Source: Bradyrhizobium sp. ISRA464 (lineage in GTDB: Bacteria > Pseudomonadota > Alphaproteobacteria > Rhizobiales > Xanthobacteraceae). Taken from it: DNA of 64,000 nucleotides. A model generated the notes under the pieces. That model had not been told where the DNA came from. It did not search any database and saw only the letters and a program-made list of their open reading frames with translations. The first letter of the stretch is position 1. Every line of letters starts with the position of its first letter. The DNA lies in NCBI RefSeq assembly GCF_029910095.1, contig NZ_CP094526.1:2542001-2606000 (forward strand), in the 5' to 3' direction. This document shows positions 34,009 to 42,019 of this stretch, one piece after another. The position numbers were made by a program, and so were the translations under genes.

Positions 34009-34797
34009 CTAGCCTTCCACGACCAGCGCGCGGATGCTACGGGCGAGCCCGAGGATGCGCGGGCCGCATTCGCGCTCGATCTGCTCCGGGCTGAAGCGGA
34101 ATGAGGGAACGCCGCAATTGACCGACAGGCATTCGCCGGTCGGCGTGCGATAGAGCGGTGCCGCGACGCCGAAGATTTCGCGCCGCCATTCGCCGATCGA
34201 GACGGCGAAGCCGCGCTCCCTGCACAATTCGATGTCGGGCAAGGTCCGCTTCCGGACGTAGTCGAGGTCGTCGGGCCGCTCGGCCTTCACGCGCGCCACA
34301 TAGGTGTCGAGCTCGTCCCTGGTGAACAGCGACAGCAGCGCGCGTCCGACCGCGGTCGGCGCCAGCGAAGAGACGAAGCCGACGTCAGGCACGTGCGGCG
34401 CGGCATCCGTCGTGCGCAGTGTCTCGACATAGATGAAGTCGAGCCCGAACGGCATCGCGATCGACACGGTGCCGCCGGCATAGGCCGCGAAGTCGCGCAT
34501 CAGCGGGCGCGCGAGCTGGCGGACCTTCAGCGACGACAGGACGGGGTAGGCGGCGGCGAGCACGCCGAGCCCGAGCACGAAGCGGCCCTTGGCGTCGCGC
34601 CTGAGATAGCCGAGCTGCTCGAGCGTATAGGTCAGCCGCGACACCGTCGGCCGCGACAGGCCGGTATGCAGCGCGAGCTCGGCATTCGACAGCGAGCCGG
34701 GGTGATTGCGGAAGGCCGCCAGCACATCGAGCCCATGCGCCAGGGTGGTCGCAAAGGAGGGATTCGCTTGAACTTCGGCCGAGGAGGAGGCTGTCAT
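34009..34797 (-). CDS. IclR family transcriptional regulator
   Basis: A 262-residue regulator with an N-terminal winged helix (SNAELALHTGLSRPTVSRLTYTLEQLGYL) and a C-terminal IclR effector domain (from about residue 90, including SSLAPTAVGRALLS). This layout matches PcaU/PobR-like regulators of aromatic or ketone catabolism. It is divergent from the Baeyer-Villiger-type gene across 123 bases that contain an AT-rich palindrome, so it most likely controls that gene and itself. Confidence 0.92.
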   Translation of the reverse strand: MTASSSAEVQANPSFATTLAHGLDVLAAFRNHPGSLSNAELALHTGLSRPTVSRLTYTLEQLGYLRRDAKGRFVLGLGVLAAAYPVLSSLKVRQLARPLMRDFAAYAGGTVSIAMPFGLDFIYVETLRTTDAAPHVPDVGFVSSLAPTAVGRALLSLFTRDELDTYVARVKAERPDDLDYVRKRTLPDIELCRERGFAVSIGEWRREIFGVAAPLYRTPTGECLSVNCGVPSFRFSPEQIERECGPRILGLARSIRALVVEG

Positions 34798-34830
34798 GCA
34801 AAATAATGGTCTTAGATAGCAGTCTCTGTC

Positions 34831-34848
34831 AATATATCGAAATATATT
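34831..34848. promoter_or_regulatory. AT-rich palindrome, candidate IclR operator
   Basis: AATATAT-CGAA-ATATATT: perfect 7-base arms with a 4-base centre, between the divergent IclR and monooxygenase genes. The strong AT bias in a GC-rich genome and its position make it a good operator or promoter element. Confidence 0.6.
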
Positions 34849-34920
34849 TGCCAATCGTTCCAATATCGGCTTATGTCCCGCGGACAACGACAAATGACCG
34901 CTGGAGTGAGGCGCCTTCCG

Positions 34921-36741
34921 ATGACGACGACCGACCAGGTCCGGGACGCAAAACCCGCCGCGATCGACAAGGAGCGGCTTCGGCAAAAGTATGTGGAGGA
35001 GCGCAACAAGCGGCTGCGTCCGGACGGCAACGACCAATATCTGCAAATCAAGGGACAGCTCGCGCATTACCTCGATGATCCCTACACGCCGGTCGCGGAG
35101 CGCGCGCCGAAGACCGATCACGTCACCTTCGCCTTCATCGGCGGCGGCTTCGCCGGGCTCGCCACCGCGGCGCGGCTCACCGAAGCCGGCGTCAAGGACG
35201 TCCGCATCGTCGAGAAGGGCGGCGATTTCGGCGGCACCTGGTACTGGAACCGCTATCCCGGCGCGCAGTGCGACACGGCGTCGATGGTCTACATGCCGCT
35301 GCTGGAAGAGACCGGCCACATGCCGTCAGAGAAATACGCGCATGCGCCTGAGATCCTCGCGCACTGCCAGCGGATCGGCCGGCATTTCGGCCTCTACGAC
35401 AACGCGCTGTTTCATACCGAGGTGACGAGCCTCGATTGGGATGAGGCGCAGTCGCGCTGGCTCATCCGCACCAACCGGGGCGACGCCTTCACCGCGCAGT
35501 ATGTCGGCATCGGTACCGGCCCGCTGCATGTGCCGAAACTGCCCGGCATTCCCGGCATCGAGAACTTCAAGGGGCATTCGTTCCACACCAGCCGCTGGGA
35601 CTACGACTACACCGGCGGCGATCCCAATGGCGCGCCGATGCGGAAGCTCGCCAACAAGCGCGTCGGCATCATCGGGACCGGCGCGACCTCGGTGCAGTGC
35701 GTGCCGCATCTCGCACGCGCCTGCAAGGAGCTCTACGTGTTCCAGCGCACGCCGTCATCGGTCGATGTGCGCGGCAATGCGCCGATCGACCCTGAATGGT
35801 TCGCAGGCATCGCGACGCCCGGCTGGCAGCAGCGCTGGCTCGAGAACTTCACCGCCAACCAGGCCGGCGGCTCGGCGGAAGAGGATCTGGTGCAGGACGG
35901 CTGGACCGATCTGTCGAAGCGGATCCGCGCCAAGATCGTGCTGCTGCCGCGTGAGCAAAGGACCGTGGAGAACATGCGGGCCGCGTTCGAGGACTCCGAC
36001 TTCGAGAAGATGGAGGAGATCCGCAACCGGGTCGACGCCATCGTCCGCGATCGCGAGACCGCCAAAAACCTCAAGGCCTGGTACGGCCAGCTCTGCAAGC
36101 GGCCGTGCTTCCACGACGCCTATCTTCAGGCCTTCAACACGCCGGGCACGCATCTGGTCGATACCGACGGCAAGGGTGTTGAGCTAATTACCGAGCGCGG
36201 GGTCGTCGTCGCCGGCAAGGAATATGAGCTCGACTGCATCATCTACGCCTCCGGCTTCGAGGTCGGCACCGAGTACAAGCGCCGCGCCGGCTTCGACCTG
36301 ACCGGCCGCGACGGCGTCAAGCTGTCGGACTATTGGGGGCAGGGCATGCGCACCAAGCACGGCATCCACGTCCACGGCTTCCCCAATGTGTTCTTCGTGC
36401 AGCCGACGCAGGGCGCCAATCTCATTTCCAACGTGCCGCACAATCTGACGGAGGCCGCGCGGACCATCGCCCTGATGGTCAGCCACGCGCGGGACAACGG
36501 CTTCAAGGCCATCGAGGTCAGCAGGGAAGCCGAGGATCGCTGGGTCGAACTGCTGCTCACCGGAGTCGGCCGGATGATCGGCGGGCCCGATTGCACGCCC
36601 GGCTATTACAACAATGAGGGTCGCGAGCCGGGGCCGGCCGCCCGCCTCAATGTCGGCCATCCCGCCGGCGCCTCGGCCTACTTCAAATATATCGACGAAT
36701 GGCGCCGCAGCGGCCGGTTCGAAGGTGTGCAGTTCCGTTGA
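34921..36741 (+). CDS. Flavin-containing monooxygenase, Baeyer-Villiger type
   Basis: A 606-residue FAD/NADPH enzyme. The first Rossmann motif is GGGFAGL (residues 74-80), the Baeyer-Villiger fingerprint FKGHSFHTSRWDY lies near 217-229, and the second Rossmann motif GTGATS near 253-258. Such enzymes insert oxygen next to a ketone to make esters or lactones. The N-terminal extension of about 65 residues before the FAD domain is typical of the cyclohexanone/steroid-type group. ATG 34921 is preceded by ggagtgagg. The alkylsulfatase-like gene follows 49 bases later. Confidence 0.9.
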   Translation: MTTTDQVRDAKPAAIDKERLRQKYVEERNKRLRPDGNDQYLQIKGQLAHYLDDPYTPVAERAPKTDHVTFAFIGGGFAGLATAARLTEAGVKDVRIVEKGGDFGGTWYWNRYPGAQCDTASMVYMPLLEETGHMPSEKYAHAPEILAHCQRIGRHFGLYDNALFHTEVTSLDWDEAQSRWLIRTNRGDAFTAQYVGIGTGPLHVPKLPGIPGIENFKGHSFHTSRWDYDYTGGDPNGAPMRKLANKRVGIIGTGATSVQCVPHLARACKELYVFQRTPSSVDVRGNAPIDPEWFAGIATPGWQQRWLENFTANQAGGSAEEDLVQDGWTDLSKRIRAKIVLLPREQRTVENMRAAFEDSDFEKMEEIRNRVDAIVRDRETAKNLKAWYGQLCKRPCFHDAYLQAFNTPGTHLVDTDGKGVELITERGVVVAGKEYELDCIIYASGFEVGTEYKRRAGFDLTGRDGVKLSDYWGQGMRTKHGIHVHGFPNVFFVQPTQGANLISNVPHNLTEAARTIALMVSHARDNGFKAIEVSREAEDRWVELLLTGVGRMIGGPDCTPGYYNNEGREPGPAARLNVGHPAGASAYFKYIDEWRRSGRFEGVQFR

Positions 36742-36790
36742 GCGACGCGCGATCGCAATCCGATCTCCATCTGCGAGGGAGTACACGAGT

Positions 36791-38728
36791 ATGACCCAGA
36801 CAACCGACGTGACGCAGGAAAGCCCGAAGGCCGCGTCCGCCTCCGTCATCGCGCAGCACGCGGCGACGCTGACGACGCTGCCGTTCTCCGACACCGGGGA
36901 TTTCGACGATGCCGCACGCGGCTTCCTCGGCACCATCGAGAACGCGAAAATCACCTCCGCGCAGGGCCGGGTGGTCTGGAGCCTCGAGCCCTACGGCTTC
37001 CTCTCCGAGGAGACCGCGCCGCCGACCGTCGATCCCAGCCTGTGGCGGCAATCGCGGCTCAACATGCATCACGGCCTGTTCGAGGTGGTATCAGGCGTCT
37101 ATCAGGTGCGCGGGCTCGACATCGCCAACATGACGCTGATCGAAGGCGACAACGGCGTGATCGTGGTCGACACGCTGACCTCGATCGAGGGCGCGCGCGC
37201 CGCGATGGAGCTGTACTTCCAGCACCGCGGCAAGCGGCCGGTCGCGGCCGTCATCTTCACTCACACCCACACCGACCATTGGGGCGGCGCGCGGGGCGTG
37301 GTCGATGACGCGATGCTGGCGGCCGGCGTGCCGATCATCGCGCCGAACTTCTTCATGGAGCACGCGGTCTCCGAGAACATCATCGCCGGGCCGGCGATGC
37401 TGCGTCGCGCGCAATACCAGTTCGGGCCGTTCCTCGCCAAGGGCGTGCGCGGTCACGTCGATTGCGGTCTCGGCAAGACCATGGCCGCGGGCGGGGTGGC
37501 GTTGTTGCGGCCGACCGACCTGATCATCGCGACCGGCGACAAGCGCATCATCGACGGCGTCGAGTTCGAATTCCAGATGGCGCCGAACAGCGAGGCGCCG
37601 GCGGAGATGCATTTCTTCATCCCGCGCTACAAGCTTTTGAACCTCGCCGAGAACTGCACGCACAATTTCCACAATCTGCTGCCGTTCCGCGGCGCCGATG
37701 TGCGCGATGCGCTGGCCTGGTCGAAATATCTCGGCGAGGCATTGCAGATGTGGGGCGGCAAGGCGGAGGCGATGTGCGGCCAGCATCACTGGCCGGTGTG
37801 GGGGCGGGAGCGGATCGACACCATGATCCGCCAGCAGCGCGACCTCTACAAATACGCCCACGATCAGACCATCCGGCTGATGAATCATGGGCTCAACGCC
37901 GCCGAGATCGCCGAGACGATCCGCCTGCCGCAGAGTCTCGAAGGCGCCTGGCACGGCCGCGGCTATTACGGCCACATCAGGCACAATGTGAAGGCGATCT
38001 ATCAGAAGTATCTCGGCTGGTACGACGCCAATCCGGTCAACCTCGATCCGCTGCCGCCGGTCGCATCCGGCAAGAAATATGTCGAGTATATGGGCGGGGC
38101 GGACGCGATCCTGAAACGCGCGGCGGCGGACTTTGCCAGGGGCGAATTCCGCTTCGTGGCGCAGGCCGTCAGCCACCTCGTGTTTGCCGAGCCCGACAAT
38201 GCGGCCGCCCGCGCGATGCTGGCCGACACCTTCGAGCAGCTCGGCTACGCCGCGGAGAGCTCGACCTGGCGCAACGCCTATCTGTTCGGCGCCCAGGAGC
38301 TGCGGCAGGGCATGCCGAAGACGCCGCCGCGGTCGGCGATGCCGCGCGAGACGCTGGCCGCGCTGCGCACCGAGCAGATGTTCGACGTGCTCGGTGTCCG
38401 CCTCAACGGTCCCAAGGCCGAGGGCAAGCACATCGTGCTGAACTGGAATTTCACCGACACAGGCGAGACCTTCGTCCTGAACCTGGAAAATTCGGCGCTG
38501 ACCTACATGAAAGGCGCGCAGGCGTCCGACGCCCATGCCGGCTTCACGCTGGCGCGCGGCACTCTCGATGAGGTCATCGCCAAGCTGACCACGTTCCCCG
38601 ACGCGGTCAGCGCCGGCAAGATCAAGGTCGCGGGCGATCCGGCGCGGCTCGGCGAGCTGATGGCGCTGATGGATGAATTTCCGCGGATGTTCGAGATCGT
38701 CGAGCCGAGGCGCACAGTGCTGACGTGA
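36791..38728 (+). CDS. Alkylsulfatase-like metallo-beta-lactamase protein (SdsA1/YjcS family)
   Basis: A 645-residue protein. The N-terminal metallo-beta-lactamase domain has THTHTDHWGG at residues 157-166 (zinc ligands), followed by an alkylsulfatase dimerisation domain and a C-terminal SCP2-like domain, as in SdsA1. The family cleaves primary alkyl sulfates such as SDS. No signal peptide is visible, unlike secreted SdsA1. Its operon with a Baeyer-Villiger-type oxygenase suggests sequential attack on an alkyl or alicyclic compound (inference). Confidence 0.9.
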   Translation: MTQTTDVTQESPKAASASVIAQHAATLTTLPFSDTGDFDDAARGFLGTIENAKITSAQGRVVWSLEPYGFLSEETAPPTVDPSLWRQSRLNMHHGLFEVVSGVYQVRGLDIANMTLIEGDNGVIVVDTLTSIEGARAAMELYFQHRGKRPVAAVIFTHTHTDHWGGARGVVDDAMLAAGVPIIAPNFFMEHAVSENIIAGPAMLRRAQYQFGPFLAKGVRGHVDCGLGKTMAAGGVALLRPTDLIIATGDKRIIDGVEFEFQMAPNSEAPAEMHFFIPRYKLLNLAENCTHNFHNLLPFRGADVRDALAWSKYLGEALQMWGGKAEAMCGQHHWPVWGRERIDTMIRQQRDLYKYAHDQTIRLMNHGLNAAEIAETIRLPQSLEGAWHGRGYYGHIRHNVKAIYQKYLGWYDANPVNLDPLPPVASGKKYVEYMGGADAILKRAAADFARGEFRFVAQAVSHLVFAEPDNAAARAMLADTFEQLGYAAESSTWRNAYLFGAQELRQGMPKTPPRSAMPRETLAALRTEQMFDVLGVRLNGPKAEGKHIVLNWNFTDTGETFVLNLENSALTYMKGAQASDAHAGFTLARGTLDEVIAKLTTFPDAVSAGKIKVAGDPARLGELMALMDEFPRMFEIVEPRRTVLT

Positions 38729-38749
38729 CAATCGAACGACCCGACGGAC

Positions 38750-38765
38750 CGGCACGGAAGTGCCG
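38750..38765. terminator. Hairpin between convergent genes
   Basis: CGGCAC-GGAA-GTGCCG is a perfect six-base stem with a tetraloop in the 75-base gap between the convergent sulfatase-like and glycosyltransferase genes. There is no T-run, so a bidirectional terminator is likely but not proved. Confidence 0.5.
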
Positions 38766-38803
38766 CCCGGCCCGCCGGATCATTCGATCGACCGCTGCAA
38801 CTG

Positions 38804-39871
38804 TTACTCGGCGCTCGCCACCAGCTTGAAGCGCGGCTTGGCTTCCATCAGGCCGCGATAGGTGGCGAGATAGTCCAGCGCCATGCGGCGTGCGGTAAAG
38901 CGGGTCTCGAACTGCTTGCGGATCGCGTTGCGGTCGAGCGTGGCGAGACGGCCGACGGACGAGATGGCGCTGATCTCGTCCTCGACGATGAAGCCGGTGA
39001 CGCCGTCCTCGATGATCTCGGCCACAGAGCCGCGGTTATAGGCGATGACCGGCGCGCCGCAGGCCATCGCCTCGATCATCACAAGGCCGAACGGCTCCGG
39101 CCAGTCGATCGGAACCAGGAGCCCGACCGCGCCGCTGAGAAAATCCGGCTTCTCGCGGTCGCTGATCTCGCCGATGAACTCCACCAGCGGATTCTCCTTG
39201 ATGAGCGGCTTGATCAGCTCGTCGTAATATTCCTGGTCGGCGCGATCGACCTTCGCCGCGATCTTCAGCGGAATGCCGCAGCGGGTCGCGATCTTGATGG
39301 CGCGATCGACGCCCTTCTCCGGCGCGATGCGCCCGAGCACGGCGAGATAGGACGGACTGCTCGGCTGCGGCGTCAGCAGATTCTCCGGCAGCCCGTGATG
39401 AATCGTGCGTACCCAATGCGCCTGCGGTACCGGCCGCCGTTGCGCGTTGGAGATCGAGATGACGGGAATTTTGGAGAACGTGTTGAACACGGGCTGATGT
39501 TCGGGGAGATCGAGCCGTCCGTGCAAGGTGGTGACGAACGGCGTCGGCTGCCTCGCGAACAGCGACCACGGGTAATAGTCGAGGTGGAAGTGCAGGAAAT
39601 CGAACTCGTCCTCGTCGCACTTCTGCCGGACGCGTTCCAGCATGACCATGTGCAGCGCATTGGGATCGCGCACGGAGCCGTCGAGGCGCAACGCCTTGGA
39701 CCAGGTCGCATCGAGCTTCGCCGACGTCTTGGAGTCGCCGCTGGCGAACAGGGTGACGTCATGGCCGAGAGCCACAAGTTCTTCGGTCAACCAGTGCACG
39801 ACCCGTTCGGTCCCGCCGTACAACTTGGGGGGGACAGCCTCCGTCAGCGGGGCCACCTGCGCGATGCGCAT
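38804..39871 (-). CDS. Glycosyltransferase family 4 protein
   Basis: A 355-residue GT-B glycosyltransferase. The N-terminal loop APLTEAVPPKLYGGTERVV and the C-terminal donor-binding motif EPFGLVMIEAMACGAPVIA (about residues 257-275) are clear. It lacks membrane segments and acts in the cytoplasm. In Rhizobiales such genes often accompany amylo-alpha-1,6-glucosidase-like genes, as here (42020-44221). The acceptor is unknown. Confidence 0.88.
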   Translation of the reverse strand: MRIAQVAPLTEAVPPKLYGGTERVVHWLTEELVALGHDVTLFASGDSKTSAKLDATWSKALRLDGSVRDPNALHMVMLERVRQKCDEDEFDFLHFHLDYYPWSLFARQPTPFVTTLHGRLDLPEHQPVFNTFSKIPVISISNAQRRPVPQAHWVRTIHHGLPENLLTPQPSSPSYLAVLGRIAPEKGVDRAIKIATRCGIPLKIAAKVDRADQEYYDELIKPLIKENPLVEFIGEISDREKPDFLSGAVGLLVPIDWPEPFGLVMIEAMACGAPVIAYNRGSVAEIIEDGVTGFIVEDEISAISSVGRLATLDRNAIRKQFETRFTARRMALDYLATYRGLMEAKPRFKLVASAE

Positions 39872-39952
39872 TTCTCCATCTCCTTTGTGTAATGTGGATG
39901 AACAAGACCCTCAGCCCTCTGATGGCACTGGCATGCCGAAGACGGGAACGTT

Positions 39953-39966
39953 CTCGCACGTGCGAG
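39953..39966. promoter_or_regulatory. Perfect 14-base palindrome in a divergent promoter region
   Basis: CTCGCACGTGCGAG lies 82 bases upstream of the glycosyltransferase ATG and 220 bases before the ABC exporter ATG. It is flanked by GGAAC and GTTCC, extending the symmetry. This suits a repressor operator. Otherwise the 315-base gap 39872-40186 holds no gene that I can see. Confidence 0.6.
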
Positions 39967-40186
39967 GTTCCTTAGGTATGCAGGTTCTGGCGCTTCTTTC
40001 TTCCATCACACTGTGGTCTTGCTGATGCCATCTCGCTCCAACAGGTTTTTGCCGACGCCAGAGTTGCAAAATTGTTGCGCAGTGATGGCTGCATCAAGGA
40101 ATCCAACCGCCGCCCTTCACGTCATCGTGCACGAGAGGAGCGATTAGAAGTTTCTCGTTCACCCTCAACAGGTTTTGCAGGACGTC

Positions 40187-41950
40187 ATGGACCATCTCTC
40201 AGGATATGCGCACCGCCCCTTTCCATTCGTGTTGCGCTATCTGCGCCGGCGGCTCGCCTCGCATGTTGTAATTTTGTCGGCCGTCGTCGCGGCAGTCGCC
40301 TGCTCCGTGGGCACGCAGTACGGCGTGAAGAGCTTGGTCGATGCCTTGTCGGCCGGACCGTCCTACGCAGGTGGCGTATGGCTGGCATTCGCTTTGCTCA
40401 TGTCGCTGATCGCGGCTGACAATTTCCTGTGGCGAATTGCAAGTTGGACAGCAAGCTTCACCTTTGTCGGCGTCACCGGCGACCTTCGTCGCGACATGTT
40501 TCGCCATCTTACCGGCCACGCGCCGAGCTACTTCTCGGATCGGCTGCCGGGCATGCTGACCAGCCGGATCACCGCGACCTCAAACGCAGTGTTCACCGTC
40601 GAGAACATGTTCGTTTGGAACGTTCTGCCGCCGTGCATCGCGACCTTCTCGGCAATCGCGCTGATTGGAACCGTCAGCGCGACGATGTCCTCCGTCCTGA
40701 TCGTGATATCGGGAACCATGGTGGTGGCGATGTTCCGGATGGCCGCCGCCGGCAGGCCTCTGCATGACGACTACGCCAACAAGGCTGCCTCGGTCGACGG
40801 CGAAATGGTCGATGTCATCAACAACCTGCCGCTGGTGCGGGCGTTCTGCGGTCTGGGCTACGAGCACGATCGCTTCGATGCGACCGTGAACCGAGAACTC
40901 GTCGCCCGCGGCCGTTCTCTTCGTTATCTGGAGAAACTGCGCCTCACTCACGCAGCCGTGACTGTGGTGCTGACGGTCGCGATGCTCGCCTGGGCCATCA
41001 ATCTCTGGCAGCAGGGCGCGGCGACCACCGGCGATGTCGTGCTGGTCTGCACGCTCGGCATCTCGATTCTCAGCGCGACCCGTGATCTTGCGGTGGCGCT
41101 GGTCGACGCCACCCAGCATCTGGCACGGCTGACCGAAGCGCTTGCGACGCTGCTGCAGCCGCACGAGCTGAAGGACCATCCGGAGGCCGAGCCGCTGGTG
41201 AAGAGCGGTGCGGCGGTTGCGTTCAACAATGTCTCGTTCGGCTATCCTGGCGGGGTGCAGGTGTTCGAGCGCTTCAGCCTGCGCATCCAGCCCGGCCAGA
41301 GGCTCGGCCTGGTCGGCCAATCCGGCGGCGGCAAGTCCACTCTGTTCACGCTGCTGCAGCGCTTCTACGACGTGGACCGCGGCAGCATCACGGTCGACGG
41401 CCAGGACATTTCCCGCGTCACCCAGCAGAGCCTACGCGCGGCGATCTCCGTGGTGCCGCAGGACATCTCGCTGTTCCATCGCTCGATCATGGAGAACATC
41501 CGCTACGGTCGTCCCGATGCCACCGATGACGAAGTGCTGCGGGCGGCGATCGCGGCGCGCTGCGACTTCATCGAAACTCTGCCGGAAGGCATGAACACCA
41601 TCGTCGGCGACCGCGGCGTCAAGGTCTCCGGAGGCCAGCGGCAGCGGATTGCGATCGCGCGCGCCTTCCTGAAGGACGCGCCGATCCTGCTGCTCGACGA
41701 GGCCACCGCCGCGCTCGATGCGGAATCCGAGGAGGCGATCCGAGAGGCGTTGTCGCGGCTGATGCGCGGGCGTACGGTGGTGGCGATCGCGCACCGACTC
41801 GCGACGTTGCGCAGCTTCGACCGTGTGGTCGTGCTGCAGGATGGCCGGATCGTCGAGGACGGCCCGCCCGATATCCTCGTGAAGGGAAGGGGCCCCTATC
41901 GCGACCTGGTCACACGGGAGATGGGCCGCCTCTCCACCAGCGCGGCCTGA
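40187..41950 (+). CDS. ABC exporter, fused membrane and ATPase domains
   Basis: A 587-residue half-transporter of the MsbA/lipid-glycan exporter type: six N-terminal helices (residues about 25-300) and a C-terminal ATPase with Walker A GQSGGGKST, signature VSGGQRQR and Walker B ILLLDEATAALD. It probably works as a homodimer. ATG 40187 is preferred over the TTG at 40175. Its place among glucan genes suggests export of an oligosaccharide or glycolipid, but sequence alone cannot show this. Confidence 0.9.
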   Translation: MDHLSGYAHRPFPFVLRYLRRRLASHVVILSAVVAAVACSVGTQYGVKSLVDALSAGPSYAGGVWLAFALLMSLIAADNFLWRIASWTASFTFVGVTGDLRRDMFRHLTGHAPSYFSDRLPGMLTSRITATSNAVFTVENMFVWNVLPPCIATFSAIALIGTVSATMSSVLIVISGTMVVAMFRMAAAGRPLHDDYANKAASVDGEMVDVINNLPLVRAFCGLGYEHDRFDATVNRELVARGRSLRYLEKLRLTHAAVTVVLTVAMLAWAINLWQQGAATTGDVVLVCTLGISILSATRDLAVALVDATQHLARLTEALATLLQPHELKDHPEAEPLVKSGAAVAFNNVSFGYPGGVQVFERFSLRIQPGQRLGLVGQSGGGKSTLFTLLQRFYDVDRGSITVDGQDISRVTQQSLRAAISVVPQDISLFHRSIMENIRYGRPDATDDEVLRAAIAARCDFIETLPEGMNTIVGDRGVKVSGGQRQRIAIARAFLKDAPILLLDEATAALDAESEEAIREALSRLMRGRTVVAIAHRLATLRSFDRVVVLQDGRIVEDGPPDILVKGRGPYRDLVTREMGRLSTSAA

Positions 41951-42019
41951 CCGCGCGTCATCACGTGTTGTTGCGTTCCGGTGCGTTCGTCGCAGCAATA
42001 AGGGTCGCCCGAGGTTCAG

